Below, piece after piece: positions 1-14,000 of a stretch of DNA of 64,000 nucleotides. Within the stretch, counting starts at the first letter, position 1. Each line of letters starts with the position of its first letter. The notes below the pieces were generated by a model that saw nothing but the letters and a program-made list of their open reading frames with translations, made no database searches and was not told the DNA's origin. The position numbers were made by a program, and so were the translations under genes. Origin of the DNA: Montifringilla adamsi (lineage: Eukaryota; Chordata; Aves; Passeriformes; Passeridae); contig JAGGNK010006559.1 of assembly GCA_017590115.1 (NCBI GenBank), positions 11,052,162-11,116,161 of the forward strand, read 5' to 3'.

Positions 1-3000
1 GAGCAACGTATGTGCAAAGAGGAAAAGGAGACCACTCCACCTTCTGTGGCATACTTTTCTGACAAGTACATTTTTCATGTTTGCTGTTCCCAAAACTTTT
101 CCTGATACTTTATTGTATGTTTGAATTACAAGACCAAATGAAATGTAGGAGGAGTCGTCTCAGAAGACTTTGTAGACCAGCTCTGTCCTTAAATAAACGT
201 GTATGTACTACACATCATGGTTGAGATCCAGAGCAAGATATTCTAGACCTGGAAAGGTCTCCCTCTCCACCTCTGGTGCTTCCAAGTACCAAAAATTCCT
301 TCAGTTTTCCCTTAACATTCGCACCTTTACCTGCTTGTGAACAGTTTTCAGGCATGTTTTCTGCTGAGAGACTGTAAAAGGTTAGTGAGAAAAAAAATCC
401 AAAGTAACAGCTGAAATCTATGATAAATATAGCACGTCATATCTGTATATCAAATATTGCTGCATGCAGAGAATACATCTGCCTAAACACATTGAAAACT
501 GGTTCTGAGAGCATGGTAGTCAAAGTTGTGACTTATGTGCCTATCCTTAGTAATTCAACGTATTTACAATGCTCATTTCAAATACAGAACATTAGCAAGA
601 GATTGGTCATGAATGTTTCTCATATGAAGATACTACAGTAAAATAATTTAACCTGTGAAAACAAAAAAAAAATTGCAACTTTTAAAGCAAATCTGCTGAA
701 AAGTTTCATAAGATGAAAAAAAAATTGTTCTATTTTTTTTTTTCTTTTCACTGGTAAACAAATTATAGTTGTATCTTTTTTTTTTTTTTTTTTCCAGTGA
801 AATGGAAGTTTGTGTTTTTAAACAAGTTAGGCATCATAGCAACTTGATCTGAACTTGTTGTCTCTTGTTAATGATTAGGTGAATTCCAGTATATGAGCTC
901 TGCAGAGTTGTTCTAATGAACATCTATTTTTCTATGGAATGGCAGAGAATTTACTTAAATTAATTGAGAAATTTTTTCTTGCTGCTACTAAATAAAATTT
1001 ACTTTAATGAATAGAGATGTAGTTGTCTGCAGTGAGTAAACAATGTCTTTCTGTTTTACATAATGTTTTCCTCTTTTAAAAAGAATAAAATTTTGAAAAT
1101 GGAAGATAACAAGAAAATAGGACTCTTTTTTTCCTCATAAACATAAGCTTCCAAGCCTTTTAGGATGTAATTAGACTATACAGATCACTTGACCCCTGAT
1201 ATTTTTCAGTGACAATTTTTCTTGGGATCAGAATGTGAAAGATCTAATTTTAATGAGTTTGCATTTGTAAAAGTCTGCACACACACAAAAAATCTCCAAC
1301 TGTCACAACATCCAGTAATTGGCAGAGAAATGCTTTGATAAAAGTGGGAAGACATCCCTGCTGGTTCAAGACAGGTGGACATCAACTTGAATCCAATTTA
1401 CATCTTAAAATGTGCAATAGAAAGGATTTGCATTACATTGCCTAGATGAAAGGGAACTCTTAGTCTGAGAGCCTCATTTGCTTTCCCCTCTTCCTTTTCT
1501 TTTCTTGCCCAAACACTCAAACTCTGTAGAGAAGTTTTAATGAAGATAGCTTGTTCGGTTCCTGTTTGAGGCAGCTATTTACTCGACTAAGGCTCAAATC
1601 TGAACTCATGCTGGGCTAAAGAAAACCCAAACTGATAACTGGGCAAACCCGAAATTGGAAAACCTGCTTTAACCTCTGCTTGAATCAAATGAGCCCATCT
1701 TCTATATGGAGTTATTTTTATTTGGTTGCCTGGTCAAGGTCCCTTGCAACATTTAACTGGGATCTAGCAAGAGATCTGCAGTGGAATGTGCCTGCTCTGA
1801 AAGGTACAAGAAATGGCTCCTGATGGAGCTGCATGTGATCCGAGTGATCCGAGCTGCATGTTTAGGTGTATAATCCATATTTTAATTGTTACTTCAGATA
1901 TAAAATTTTACTCCATCCAAAAGCTTTTGGAGTAAGAGTCCAACACTGTATTAGGTGAGGGAAAAATAGGTTTATTCTTTTTCCAAAATGGATGCTGAAG
2001 AAAAGCAGGTAGGGAGTAGGTAAGTAGTTTGAATTTTTGTTCCCATGCAGTTCTTCTCTATTTGTTTGTGTCAGGACTGATGGAAAAATAAAAGCTTGAT
2101 TACAGAAGCTTATAATATTCTGTGTGTATATCTTCAGGTAGAAATTCCAATCTTGCAATCAGCAGTGTGAAGTCTGTAAAGACTACTCCAGATTTATATG
2201 TGCACCTCACACTGACATTTCACTATTTGTTAAATATTTGATTCTGAGTTGGCACTCCTTTTTAAAAAATAACCTTTCCATTACAGATAAGACTCTCTGT
2301 CTCCTTGAAAAGACAGAGCAATAGGTCACCAATGTAAATATGGCCCAGTGTTTTAAAATGGAACTTTCCTTCTTCCGCAAAGCACGCAATTTTCTATTTT
2401 GTGCAGTGCCTTAAAAGTGTGTCTAATAATCTGTATTACTGCATGTTTTATCTAATTTTGGGTAACTTTTATCTAACTTGCATGTGAAATGGAGAATTGA
2501 AGTTAATGGGGCTACAGAGTACTTTGGGGTGAAATAGCCACTGAGGTATCTAAAAGTGGCATTGACTCTGTTGGACACGAGGGAAGCGTCTGGCGATTCT
2601 CACAGAAGACACCTCTCATAGCTCCTCCTAGACCAAAATTTTGCCATGCAAACCCAATACACTGACCTTGTCCTTGAGTTCAGTTGCACTTCCCATGTGC
2701 TCTTTCGCTGTGTTTGAAAAATTATTTGTGTAAACACAAGGGGGGAAACATTAAAGACTAAGAAAAGCAAAATCACCTTGTGTGGTTAATGCTTTATATT
2801 TTGTTTAGTCCTTAAAATTTACCTGTGAGTGTTAGACTAACAGGCCATGCCTTTCTGTATTGGCTAGAAATGTAGACCATAAAGAAAAGAAACAAACAGA
2901 AAACATTTTCTGGTACCTTTGTTGTGCTCCTGCATGGTAATGTGTCTATGTCTGCAGGACTCCCTGCTCTGGGATATAATCTCAGGGTTTTTTTTGGAGT

Positions 3001-3603
3001 CTGAACTGAAAAAAGGAGGGAAAGAAAAGGCTTTCTGCTGTCATTTCTGATGTTATAAGGTTACAGGCTACAACCTTGGGAGATTTTTACACTAAATTTG
3101 ATTTTTATTGTTTCGCAAAATGGGACCTGTTTTCTGACAGTCAATAAAACTGCAAGTGATACTGCTCTTATAATAGATGTGAATGGACTATTACTGTTTG
3201 CTATAGCAGTTTAACTGCAGGGCAATCTTATAAAGTTTTTTTTTTATAAAAAACACACCATCTTTTTTTAGCCACAGGACTATTTCTTTATTTTCATCAA
3301 GTTTTCTGGTACTATTGGTGTATACCCACCTGAGCACGTCTGGAATAAGCAGAAAGTTCTCTGTCTCTGTAGTTCAAAAGAAACTGAAAATTGAAAATCA
3401 GTATTGGTGGGCTAAAATGAAAGTGGTTTTAGCACAGAATATAAATAAGCAATAAGATTTAAAATCATTTATCAAGGCAAATATTTTGTGAGTATTATAC
3501 AGTAGTGGCAATGTAGAAATCAACTTAATCTCTTGGGGTTTTCTTTTAAGTCATATTTTCTAGTTCTGAAATTCTGAAATACCGGTATGTGGTATTTATA
3601 CTT
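1..3603. other. Unique AT-rich non-coding stretch
   Basis: No gene, RNA or interspersed repeat is recognised here. The sequence is AT-rich with many homopolymer runs, for example T-runs near 731-743 and 776-794, the latter followed by CCAG and so resembling a polypyrimidine tract with a splice acceptor. No adjoining open exon with coding character follows it. Frames are short and closed often. The best reading is intergenic or intronic DNA. Short or fast-evolving exons and conserved non-coding elements cannot be excluded by eye. Confidence 0.6.
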
Positions 3604-5238
3604 TGAATCACACCACTGAGGTTGGAAGGGAGTTTTGGGCATGGTCTAGCCAAATGTTCCTGCTAAAAGTAGGATTTTCTAAAACTAACTGCTAAGGGCT
3701 GTGTCTGGTTGTATTTTGAATATCTCCAAGCATGGAAACCCCACAACTTCTCTGACCAACCTTTATTTCAAAACAGTCATGGTGGAAAAGATTTTTCTTA
3801 CATTTAAATAGAATTTCCTCTCTGAATTGGTGTCCATTGGCATTTTTCCTGTCACTGAGCACCAGCAAGAAGAGTCTGACTTCCTCTTCTTCTTCCCTTT
3901 CACCATGAGTACCTATATATAAGTACTCATATATATGTGTATATATATATATACACTCATGTGGATAAGAATGATGGAGATTTCTCTTAGTCATTTTTGT
4001 GGCCCTTTACTGAGCTTTCTGCAGTATTTCCATGCCTCTTCTGTACTGAGGTGTCCAATATTTGATTCAACGTTCCTGATGTGGGCTCATCAGTGCCTTC
4101 CCTGATCTGTGGGAAAGGCTTTTCCTAACAGCCCTCATGTAATTTCTAGCCCCCTTTGCTGAGAGGAGGCATTGTTCACTCATGGTCAGCCTGTGGTCAG
4201 GAAGGACCTAGTAGTAGTTCTCTGCAAAGCTTCTTTGCAGCTGGTCAGCTCCCAACTATCTTGAGCATAAGACTACTCCAACCCAAGTGCAGGATTTGGT
4301 GTTTGTTGAACATCATGAATTTCCCATCATCCCATTTCTCCACCGTGTTGAGGTCCCTCCTCAACAGGATGGCAAGATGACTCTGGTGTATCAGCCACTC
4401 CTCTTGCTTTGTTGTCATCTGTGCTATTCCATCATTCAAGTCATTAATGAAGCAGTTACACAGGATGGCCCAGCAGGAATCCTCCAAGCATGCAACTAGT
4501 AAGTGGTCCCCAGCTGGATTTTGTGTTTCCCAACCCATAGAGCTCCAAAGCTCAGACAGTTTCCAATCTCTCTCATTGCCCACCAACTAATCTCTACCTC
4601 CTGTCAGACTTGCTAGTCCTCATGCAGTTCTTCATGGTTATTACTGAGGCTACACTCTACCCCTTTGTTTAGGTCATGAATTGAACAGGATTGGAGCCAG
4701 CACTGACCCCTGGGATACACTGGTAGTTATTGCCCTCCAGCTAGAGTTTGTGTCACAAGGTCACCAACCACCCCGTCTCTGGTCCTGTCCATTCAGTTGG
4801 TTTTCCATCCATTGTGGTTTGTCTGCCTGGTGAATGCCTCATCAGTTTCTCTCTGAGAATCTTGCAGGTGGCAGTGCCAAAAGCCTTTCGAAGTCAAAAT
4901 ACTCAGTATCCTCGGCTCCCTCCTCATTTGCTAAGCCAGTCATTTCACTGCAGAAGGGAATCAGTAGATTGGTCAAGCAACACTTTCCAACAATAGTACC
5001 ATAAAAGCTACTCTTGATGAGCTTCTTGTTCATGTGGCTTACAATATTACTTGCTTCATCAGGTTCCAGGGCTCAAGGTTCTCTGGCTCTATTTTACTGC
5101 CCTGCTTGAAAATAGGAGTGTAATTTTCTTTCTTCCTGTCTTTAGACACCTTTCTCAGTCACAATGATTGTTCAAAGATCACCAAGTGGTCTTGTAGTGG
5201 CAACTTTTCCATGTCCTCTGTCAGGATTCTGTGATCTG
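3604..5238 (-). mobile_element. Long decayed CR1 LINE copy, with ORF2 and 3' UTR remnants
   Basis: CR1 is the dominant avian non-LTR retrotransposon. On the plus strand the left end reads as the complement of the CR1 3' end (GAATCA then GGTTGGAAGGGA), so the element runs right to left. Typical CR1 phrases follow in order: a segment on cutting losses and old copies (AATATCTCCAAGCATGGA), then TGGAGCCAGCACTGACCCC, TTTTCCATCCA, AAAAGCCTT and CAGTCATT...GGTCAAGCA. Translated on the minus strand, these give pieces of the reverse transcriptase. The copy is about 1.6 kb, 5'-truncated as most CR1 copies are, and full of stops and indels, so it is old and inactive. Boundaries are approximate, especially the right one near 5238. 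Confidence 0.88.
4245..4586 (-). pseudogene. CR1 ORF2 reverse transcriptase remnant
   Basis: An open stretch of 113 codons inside the CR1 copy encodes a recognisable piece of the CR1 reverse transcriptase. FINDL at residues 46-50 matches the conserved FINDLDDG segment. Further along come RRDLN (76-80), EKW (83-85), FNK (93-95) and ILHLG (98-102), in the order expected for CR1 ORF2. The stretch between FINDL and RRDLN, where the FADD catalytic box should lie, is unrecognisable, so the active site is lost. Upstream on the same strand, around 4842-5033, a YFDFE segment looks like the decayed catalytic motif A region (LDFSKAFD in intact CR1) in another frame. The start codon is coincidental. This is a fossil, not a host gene. 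Confidence 0.8.
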
Positions 5239-5933
5239 CAAACAATATAAAAACAAAGTCTATCCTCTGAAGTCTGGGAAAATTTTCTCACAAATAATTC
5301 TATAGAATAGTGTGAGTTTAACTAGTATACCAGTGACAAAATAATTCACTCCACTCTTTTAGTTTAAGAGAGTTAAAGTACAGAGGTACTTAATTGCCAG
5401 CATATTTATGAAGCTCTGTATCAACACGAATGATTTGCCCGGTTTAAGGATAGGCAAGAGTAAGCAAACTAGCTATTAATATTTACTTAATGGTCTTGAT
5501 ATTTCAAGTATTTTAGTAATTTTAATTAATGCCTTCCTTTATCTAGTTACATTTTTTGTAAAGTTCTGATCATTAATATTTGCCCTGTAGATGTCTCCTT
5601 TTTTTATTTTTCCCTTAAGTATTGATCTATAATTATTTTTGAAATCAAGTTTATAAAATAGAATGGTTACTGGTAGGATGGGAATCATTAGAGAGGAGAA
5701 ATGAAGAAAAAAATAAGAAAAGATGAAAGACATGAAGTGTGTGAAAGAATCAGATTTTGGAGTTTGAGATCAGAAAGCTCAGTAAAGCATGTAAATACCA
5801 GTAAATGTCAGCTGGCATTGACTTATATTTGTGAATCTCAAATGATGAGCTCATCATCACAAAAGTTTAACACCTCTCTGGTGGCTTGGTCTTCACCTGC
5901 AGCTTTCTGAAGTTTTACCTCTTTTATCCTTCA

Positions 5934-5994
<61 letters not shown>

Positions 5995-5995
5995 G

Positions 5996-6030
<35 letters not shown>

Positions 6031-7939
6031 TAGACTTTTTGTTCATATTGGGATATTATGATATCTTTGTGTCTGAAAATGCAACTACAGCACTACTCTG
6101 CCTGCAGGCTGCCCTGGTTTGTATCCCCCTGTAGCACATTTTGCCCTCTCTGATAATTATAGAGGAAAGGCAACTCTGTAGTCCCCCCACCCTTGATGTC
6201 TCATTTCTTTATCAAACTCAGTAACTTCTTGTGGTGTTGATCTGGGAGTCATCTCTTGAAAATTCTCTTTATTCTTTTTGTGTTGCTATGTATTTGCCAT
6301 GTTTTAATAGAACAGGCCCTCTGGCTGGGGAAAAGTTGCCAGTTACACTTGTGAGACAGATCCACTGTTTTATTATTATTTCTTTCAGAAGATTTTCAGT
6401 GTCTTTGATGTCACCCATGCATTTGCATTAAAAGCTGTGATTTATTTTAATAAAATCCAATTATCCTCTTTAGTTCCTAGTGAAAAATGAAAGGTTATTT
6501 CCAGTTTAATTGTGAATATAAGTACATGGAAGGAAACACACCAGTTACTAATGGAAATGTGGCATTAATAGTCCCAGCAGCAGCAACGAGGGTTAACGAA
6601 TGAATAATGCTGTACAGACTTAATTAATTTCAGTAACTTGTGCAGAACTATTTGGGTCCAAGGAAGAAAACCAGCTGCTTTCAAGGAGCTATGCTAGAAT
6701 AATGCTAGAATATCATGTTTCTCACAGAGTTCAGTATCCCCACATTGTTCTTGAGCTGTGTACACACGCGGAAAGAAATGACATTTCCAGGAGGTGGCTT
6801 TTGCTGCTTTCTAGGGTGATTTTTTGAGCCTGATCTCTTACAACTTAGGTTTTTCTGTAGGTTCACAAGGAAAAAAAAGAGGGAACTTCAGTCTCCTGAA
6901 CTGTTAAATCCTCATGGTCTCAGCCATGTATTTTCAAAGCAAGTTTTCTCTCTTGCAGCAAATCCTTGATTTTCCTATACTTCCAACAGCAGGAGACTGC
7001 TTCCATATCAGCTTTTCTTTTTATGGAATATAGGACTGGTTTTTTGGTGCTTCTGAAGTTTTCCTATTGGTGAAAAGAGAAAGGAAGGGGTGAGTATCTC
7101 TGGCATCTTAATTATGGGCTGGTGTGGACTGGAATTACATTATAAAATTAATTACACCAGCCAATTGCACATCCAGATTGGATGTGTTATCTATGAATTA
7201 TAGCAAACTAGTTGGCTTTTTTTTCCAAAGATAGGCTGGTTATAAGAAGCAGTGAGATTACACCCGTTTTGTTTGGGACACTGAGGTGAGATCATTTAGT
7301 CATTGTCACATATCACACCTCAGACCCATTTGAGCTCCTGTTTGAGCACAGCAGCTGTAAGCTGAGAAGCCCATCAGACCTGGAGTATAAATATATGTGT
7401 AAGATCAATCTGTTGTCTCAGTGGTAGAGATGACAATCCTGCTCTCCCTTCACACCCCTGCTGCTTAGTTTTTGTGAAAAAAATCTTGCAGTGAACTTCA
7501 ACATTTTTCCACTACCTCCTTTCTCCTGACTCTAACACAAGATCTGTTAACTACTTTGTGCAGTAAGTCTCTATTCTTATTTCAAACTATCAGTAAAGCC
7601 TTGAAGTGAAAAAAATATATACTTATGATACTAATGATGGGCTCAGGAATGGCCTTCAGCATCACAGGAAGTAAGAGGTGTAGGGACAGAGACCTTAATT
7701 AAACATTTGCAGGGAACCTTACCCACAAGACCTATTTTAAAGATTTTGATTGACTAATTTCCAATCTGTTAAAATGATCAATTATAAAAGAAAAAGCCCC
7801 AAATGCAATGCAGTAGAAAGCACCAAACCCCAGAAAATATTGACTTTCATTTCATGTCTGGGTAAGAAGATACCCTTCTTCTTTATCAGATTCATAACGG
7901 GATTGGTCCACGTTGTTGTTGGTCTATATTATAATATAT
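5239..7939. other. Unique AT-rich non-coding stretch with a large poly-T tract
   Basis: Apart from the T-tract at 5944-6029, no gene or named repeat is recognised. Scattered open frames, such as the one at 5886-6134, are open only because they cross the homopolymer (runs of phenylalanine). The sequence is typical AT-rich vertebrate intergenic or intronic DNA. Confidence 0.6.
5944..6029. repeat. T50-GGGG-T32 homopolymer tract
   Basis: Fifty consecutive T (5944-5993), four G (5994-5997) and thirty-two T (5998-6029) are seen directly. A tract of this length could be the reverse complement of a retroposed poly-A tail, but no recognisable retrocopy lies to its right. Homopolymer lengths in assemblies are also often unreliable, so the exact counts should be treated with caution. 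Confidence 0.9.
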
Positions 7940-8095
7940 AGAATCATATCATGGTTAGGTTGGAAGGGATCTTTAAAGCTCATCTAGTCCAACAAGCAAT
8001 AAGCAGGGACATCTTTGACTAGATCAGGAAGATTACAGCTCTGTCCAACCTGACCTTGAACCTGACCTCATCTGTCTCATTGCCTAATTAAAGCT
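7940..8095 (-). mobile_element. CR1 LINE 3'-end fragment
   Basis: The plus strand shows ATAGAATCATATCATGGTTA, then GGTTGGAAGGGATCTTTAAA, then CATCTAGTCCAAC. This is the complement of the diagnostic CR1 3' terminus. The following CAGGGACATCTTTGACTAGA and CCTGACCTTGAACCTGACC continue the CR1 3' UTR for about 150 bp. The copy is short and 5'-truncated with moderate divergence. No coding part is included. Confidence 0.9.
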
Positions 8096-11000
8096 GAGGT
8101 TACTGTTCAACATCTACCCTGTATTGCTTCAGCTAAATTAACTTTTCTACCTTACCAGTTTCTCTCTTAATCATACTATTGGTGCTTCCTGTATACATAA
8201 AGTTCTTATTGTCTTTACATCAATATGTCTACAGAAATTTTTTAGTGTTAAATATAGATGGTGATACACAAAATGTTATTTAAGTTTCCTCCTTTCTTCC
8301 ATCCTAATTATAAAAACTTTTTACAGAGCTGACCTGAGATGGAGAAAGCTTAATATCAGTTTAGTGAAAGGGTCCTATAGAAAAGATCCCATGAAATATT
8401 AAACATTTCATAAAGTCTTTATTAAACAGTCTTTATTGAGCAATGTCAAGAAATTAATCAGTAATTTGACTGGTGATATTGAAAATCCTGTTTTTGTATG
8501 TGGTGAAAATAATTCAAGGTGTGTCAGAAACAGTCGGCTTTGCTGTGACCTGTATTAATCTCCTCAAATAATAGGCTTTTCCAGGGTCAGCAAGATTTCA
8601 AAATGGCATAAAATGTCAGTGAGAAAATACTGACAGAAAATGAATTTTTGAAATTCTTGATAAATTTATTGGTCTTTTTCTTCTTCCTTACTTATACTTT
8701 TTTTGCAACTATTATTGCAAAATAGCATGCTTGCAAATGTTGCAGTCCTGTTCTCTTAACCACAACACAGAAAATCTGCAGAAATGCTGTAAGGGAGCAA
8801 CTGAATTTTGGATGCTGCTGTGAGCCTTCACATTCACGCCAGTGTTCCCACAATCTGCTTGGGAATGACTGCTCTGTAAGCAGGGGGATTTCCAGCGTCT
8901 GCAGCCTTGGCTGAAGTAGAACACAGCGGTAAAGGTTTAAAACTAACTGTTATTAGAAGATAAAACAGTTACTTATTCATAGGTGGTCTTAAGCAGAAAT
9001 TTTCACTATATACATAAGTTTATGGTATAGTTCAAAAGACTGGCTATGATCCAGCTTTATATTTGCTGCCCTAAAGTGTTTATATTTTTATGATGTAAAC
9101 CTCATTTATGTTGAGGCTTATGGCAATGATTGTTTTGAAGGTAAAGAACCCAAATGTATTTTGGAAATTTTAGGTAAAACTCTCTTAAATTCTATGTACA
9201 AGAGTAATTTAAACTGCAAAATCAAGGAACAGGAGTCTGGATATAAGCATAAGCATATAATAATGAATACAAACCAAAAACCAAGCTATTTTCACACCAC
9301 CACACTTATATGAGAGAAAACATTCATATTAATAAGAGCAGTAAAATGACAATGCACTGACATATTACAGTTATGTTCTTGAAAAGTAGAGAGTTGGTAT
9401 CCTTGTAATGTGTTTTATATTGTATTTTATGGTATGTACAAAATCAGTATTTTGCAGCATATCACCTCTGATACAGTATTATGAATGATGTAATCCCAAT
9501 GAAATGTCCGTATCTTATGAAAAATAGCTAATCACTGCACATATTTTCAAACCTGGGGATGAAAGGAAAAAAGATTTCTCAAATGAGAATCTGTATATCT
9601 TAGAAGTGATCTTAGGTGTAACAGTCCATTTACTACTGCTCATATGGTGGTGAGCATTTCAGCTGCTTCCAGCTATCTTGTAACACTTCTTTACTCTTAG
9701 GAATACATACTTTTTATAATGCCAAAATACAGTATGTCCTGAAAAAAATTTAGAAAGTAATGTGAATGTTAAATTAATTGAATTATTTATGTCAAAGCAG
9801 TTAAAGAACAGACAGTTAACATATACTAGCACCAGAGCAAGTAGGTTAAAGGAGACACTTTATTTGATCAAAATAGAGGTAAATATGCATTTTGCAGAGA
9901 TTATATAGGTCTCAGAAATCAGACATATGACACTTTCAGTAATTTGGAAAAGGCATTGCTAACTTTGTTGAATAGATTTCTCATAAATTATTAATTAGTC
10001 ATTACAAGTAAAAGTTGTAAGTGGAAAAATCCTTGCTAATATGATTGCTAAATTTAACAGTTTGTTGATGCAGAAATTTTATATATTCTTCAGTTTTCTC
10101 ATATTCTCGGTTTTGAAGAGTTGAATTTTTCCTGTATTAATGCATGAGATGGAAGCAAGGTTGACGTTGGCATTTGTGCTTCAATAATTTTCTTGTTAGG
10201 AAAAGACACTCAGTTAACGCAGTCTGAAAAAGAACCAAACATCTTCAGAATTGTTTGGAAAGAATTACTTGGTTTAAGAAGGAAAAAAATTGGATGTAAG
10301 ATTGAGAAATACCTATTTTCCCTCCACCTGAAAATAATACAAATACTGTATTTCCTTTAATGAAGATACCACCTTGTGATAAAAGTACTTTGCACTTTGG
10401 AGCTGTGTTTTAGTAGTGCCTAAGTAGTGGTGCCAGCCTCAGACCACCTGTGAGCTGGATCAGGTGGCAGTGATGAGCAATGTCCTTTCATCTGTTCTGC
10501 AGGACAGACAGTGGGTTTCTGGGATTCAGGTGTACTGTCGTTCTTTATGGTGTCATCTCTTGTTGTACAACAGGGGGCTGAGCTCTCAGAAAATTTTTTT
10601 GCATTGTAGGTCCTTTATGTTGTATAGTGAAGGTGACCTATTTTCCAGCACTTTAAACTGCATTTTCTTCTCTCACTTCAGTGTGAATGCTTCTCACTGT
10701 ACACCAATAATGATTTCAGTCCTCTGTGAGAGGTTTAAAACTTCAGACTCAGTGCTAAGTGTGAGTATTTTTATTTGTCTCATCAGTTTTTCCTCACAGA
10801 AGCAAGTTGCTACAATGTCTGAGAAGACAAGGAATCCATAAAAGTATCTGGTATACTTTCAGTGAAGTAAAAATACTATAATATAAAATGAATAATCAAA
10901 ATTAGCAAATGGATGAATCAAAATTAGGAATGGGTGAATGGAGAAAACTTTTGATTAAAAAATTTGATGAATTAACATTTGGAATAATTAGCTTATTCAT

Positions 11001-14000
11001 ATGAATGCTGTTTCATATCTTGAAGCCAAATAAGCACCAAGTACCACAGTGAATATTTGTCTTAAATACACATCATCAGTCTGATGAAAATAACAAATAC
11101 ACACCAGAATTAGTAGAATAGTGAGTCTTGAAGGAAAAGCAAGAAATAACTTGTGGGATTATGATCAATGAACACTAAAACTTGCTTCCTGTTATCAGCT
11201 GGGTAAAATTTCCTCAGCTGGGGGTGGCGTAGTCATTGCTTTGATTGCAGACGAAGAGCTGACATTTGACTTTAGTGGTTAAAATACAGTCAGTACAGCA
11301 GCACTGTGCTCTGAAGCTTCAGATGAAATGCATTATGGCAAATGCCATTAACTGTAGTGCTTAAAATGACTTTAAGCACCATTTCCTGTGTGCTATTATA
11401 TGCTGCTATGAGTGTGACAGGCAGTGATCCACCTTTGCATGCATCTGTGATTGATTTCTTTGTAACCCTGTTCTGTGCAACTGCGCTCGCTTGTGATTTC
11501 TTCTTCCTGAAGGATGTTCAGATGGATGTCTGAATCATCAGTGTGAATGTTCGAATCAGCAGCAAATGAGATGTAATTTAAATAGCAGTGGTGGTATGGA
11601 ACACTACGCATCGAAAGAAGTCACAGTCGTAAGCAACTTGAGCATCACACCTAAAATACCTAAGCAAGCTGTGAAGGAAAAAGGGTGTTATATTATTTTC
11701 TCACCAGGTTGCTTCTGAAGATGCTGAAAGGAGCTGCTCTTCTAACAGGAAGGAAGAATATTTATTTTCTGGAAAAAGAGTACATAGTGAAAGCATTTAA
11801 TCACTTCATTGGCTTGAAATTGGTTTGAAGATAAAATGACATTTGAATCAAACTACTACCTGATCCAACACCTAAACCAAGATGCTACTGTTAACTGAAG
11901 TGCTAAAAGAATTTCCCCTCCATTATCATGAGAAAAGGCTTATCAAAACAGTTGTCAGAACTAAGAGGTCTGTCTTAGGGATGTGAACACAGGCTGTGAT
12001 CTGGTAGAGAAGTGTGCTGCAATGTGCCGAAAGTACGAGGGCTTTACTATCAGCAATAGCATTTCTGCAACTCCTGATTGACACATCATTAAAATATAAC
12101 AGCAAATAGTCCTGTAAGTTAAGTGGGAACAATTTTGTGTCAAATGATCCAATTATTACATTTTTTTGTTTTCCCTTACACATTTTTAGTAATTTCTAAG
12201 AATATAATCCATCTGGATCTCCTATTTTGAAATCCCCTGAACTAAACTATACATATGAGGACCTTGGAGGTCATCTTGAATTCAGAATTTGTACAACAGT
12301 GTTCCAGGAAAATGTAATTTTCACAGCTGTGGAAGAAGGAAGCAGAAAGCAAATGGCACTATTTGTTGTATCTCTGTTTGGAAAGTCACAGATGATCTCT
12401 GGGAATTTATCCAGTGCATCTATACTGACAACTAGTACCAACTGCAATAGGCCAGCAATAAAATTTTTTGCACAATTAGCCTGGTGAGAAACAGTAGGAA
12501 AAAGAGCATTTTAAAAGAAAATAACTACCTGCCTTGAGGTGAGTGGCTTTGAATTGACCATAATGACTTTGTCTCTCATACCATAATTCTCTGTCATCTG
12601 TTGTCTTTTTTTTTAGCTAGTGGACAAACAATCCCTTTGAACAGAGCCCTCTGAAGTGTCACTCCAGGTATGAAGGGATGGAGAAGAAAACTTTTGAGCT
12701 TTGACTGCGTGGTAACAGATGCACTAAACTCCATGAAGGAGTGAAATCCTGCTGGGGTCATCACTGGAATTCAGGTATAGCTAACAAGGCATAACCTGCT
12801 ATGTTTATTTTACATTATCTCTTCTGTTTGTATATGCTGAAGATGTCTAAAGACACGATACTCTTGACACGCCCATGACAAAATGATAACAGATTTGGCT
12901 TATTGATGGGGAGCCTGAAGATGTATCATCTGTCCCTTCCCCCCGACACTGTGCATTCTCAGGCTACAATTGTTCTGTTACTTTTACACTCTTTTAAGTT
13001 TAGACAGTTCATCATTTTGGCTAGATTTCTGTTAGGTTTTGGGAGCAATGAGAAAAAGCAGCAGATAACACATTTTACTTCTGACTTCTTAGTGTAATGG
13101 CAGAGGTTTCTGTGAAAATCTGACTGCTCCAACCACGCTCTCGGTGATCAACCATGATCACCATGCTTGGTGATCGACAGTATTAAAACAATAATTTTCT
13201 CTTATTTCTAGGGTATTCTGAGCCATTCTATTCATGCTCCTGTTTTTATAGAGTCTTTATTTTACGAATGCCAGAAATGTTTGGTTTTGCTAACAATCTA
13301 ATACAGAGCATAAAATCGTATACTTCAGCCCACAGAAATAACACATTAAACAACATATTTATTGCACAAACTTGCAATAAACAGTTGTGAAAAAAGCCCA
13401 CCAACAAACCTCTCCATTTTTATGTATCATGACTCTTTTATGTGGTGGATGAAATATGGCCTATGTCCTTGGAAAGGACAGTATTTAGAAAAGGAACAGG
13501 ATTTCACCTCGTGCACTAGACCTCTGGAAGTGCACTATGTCCTTGTCCTACTGTGCTGATACAGAATAGAATCAGATATAGTCAGATCTAACTATAATTT
13601 CTCTTCAGGTATGTTGAATTATTTGGATTTCCCACCTCCCTTGAAATATTGCCGGGTTATTACACTCTTCATCCAGATGATTTTTCAGATCTGAGCTGGA
13701 GTTTTTGTTCAGACGTGAGAGCTAACCTGTGAAAAGCAGCCCATTCTGCAGGAGTTAAGCCAGTAGTGAGAATAAAAATGATTTAGTCAAGAGCAAAATT
13801 TTTAAACACATATTACATTGCAAATAAATGCACTTAAAGATGTATAACAAAGCATGAAACCTTCCTGTTTCTTTGTTTACTTTTGCCTCCAAAAAGTAGT
13901 TGCCTGCTAGATTTTGAACTTGTTTGGCATAAGATTGGAAAAAAACCAACTCCAAAGTGTTGTTTGTTTTGCTGTAATATAAAGCAGAAATAAAAAAAAA

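Noticed and set aside
776..800. T-run followed by CCAG as a splice acceptor
   Set aside because: No open, coding-like exon or donor site follows, and such runs are frequent in this AT-rich sequence.
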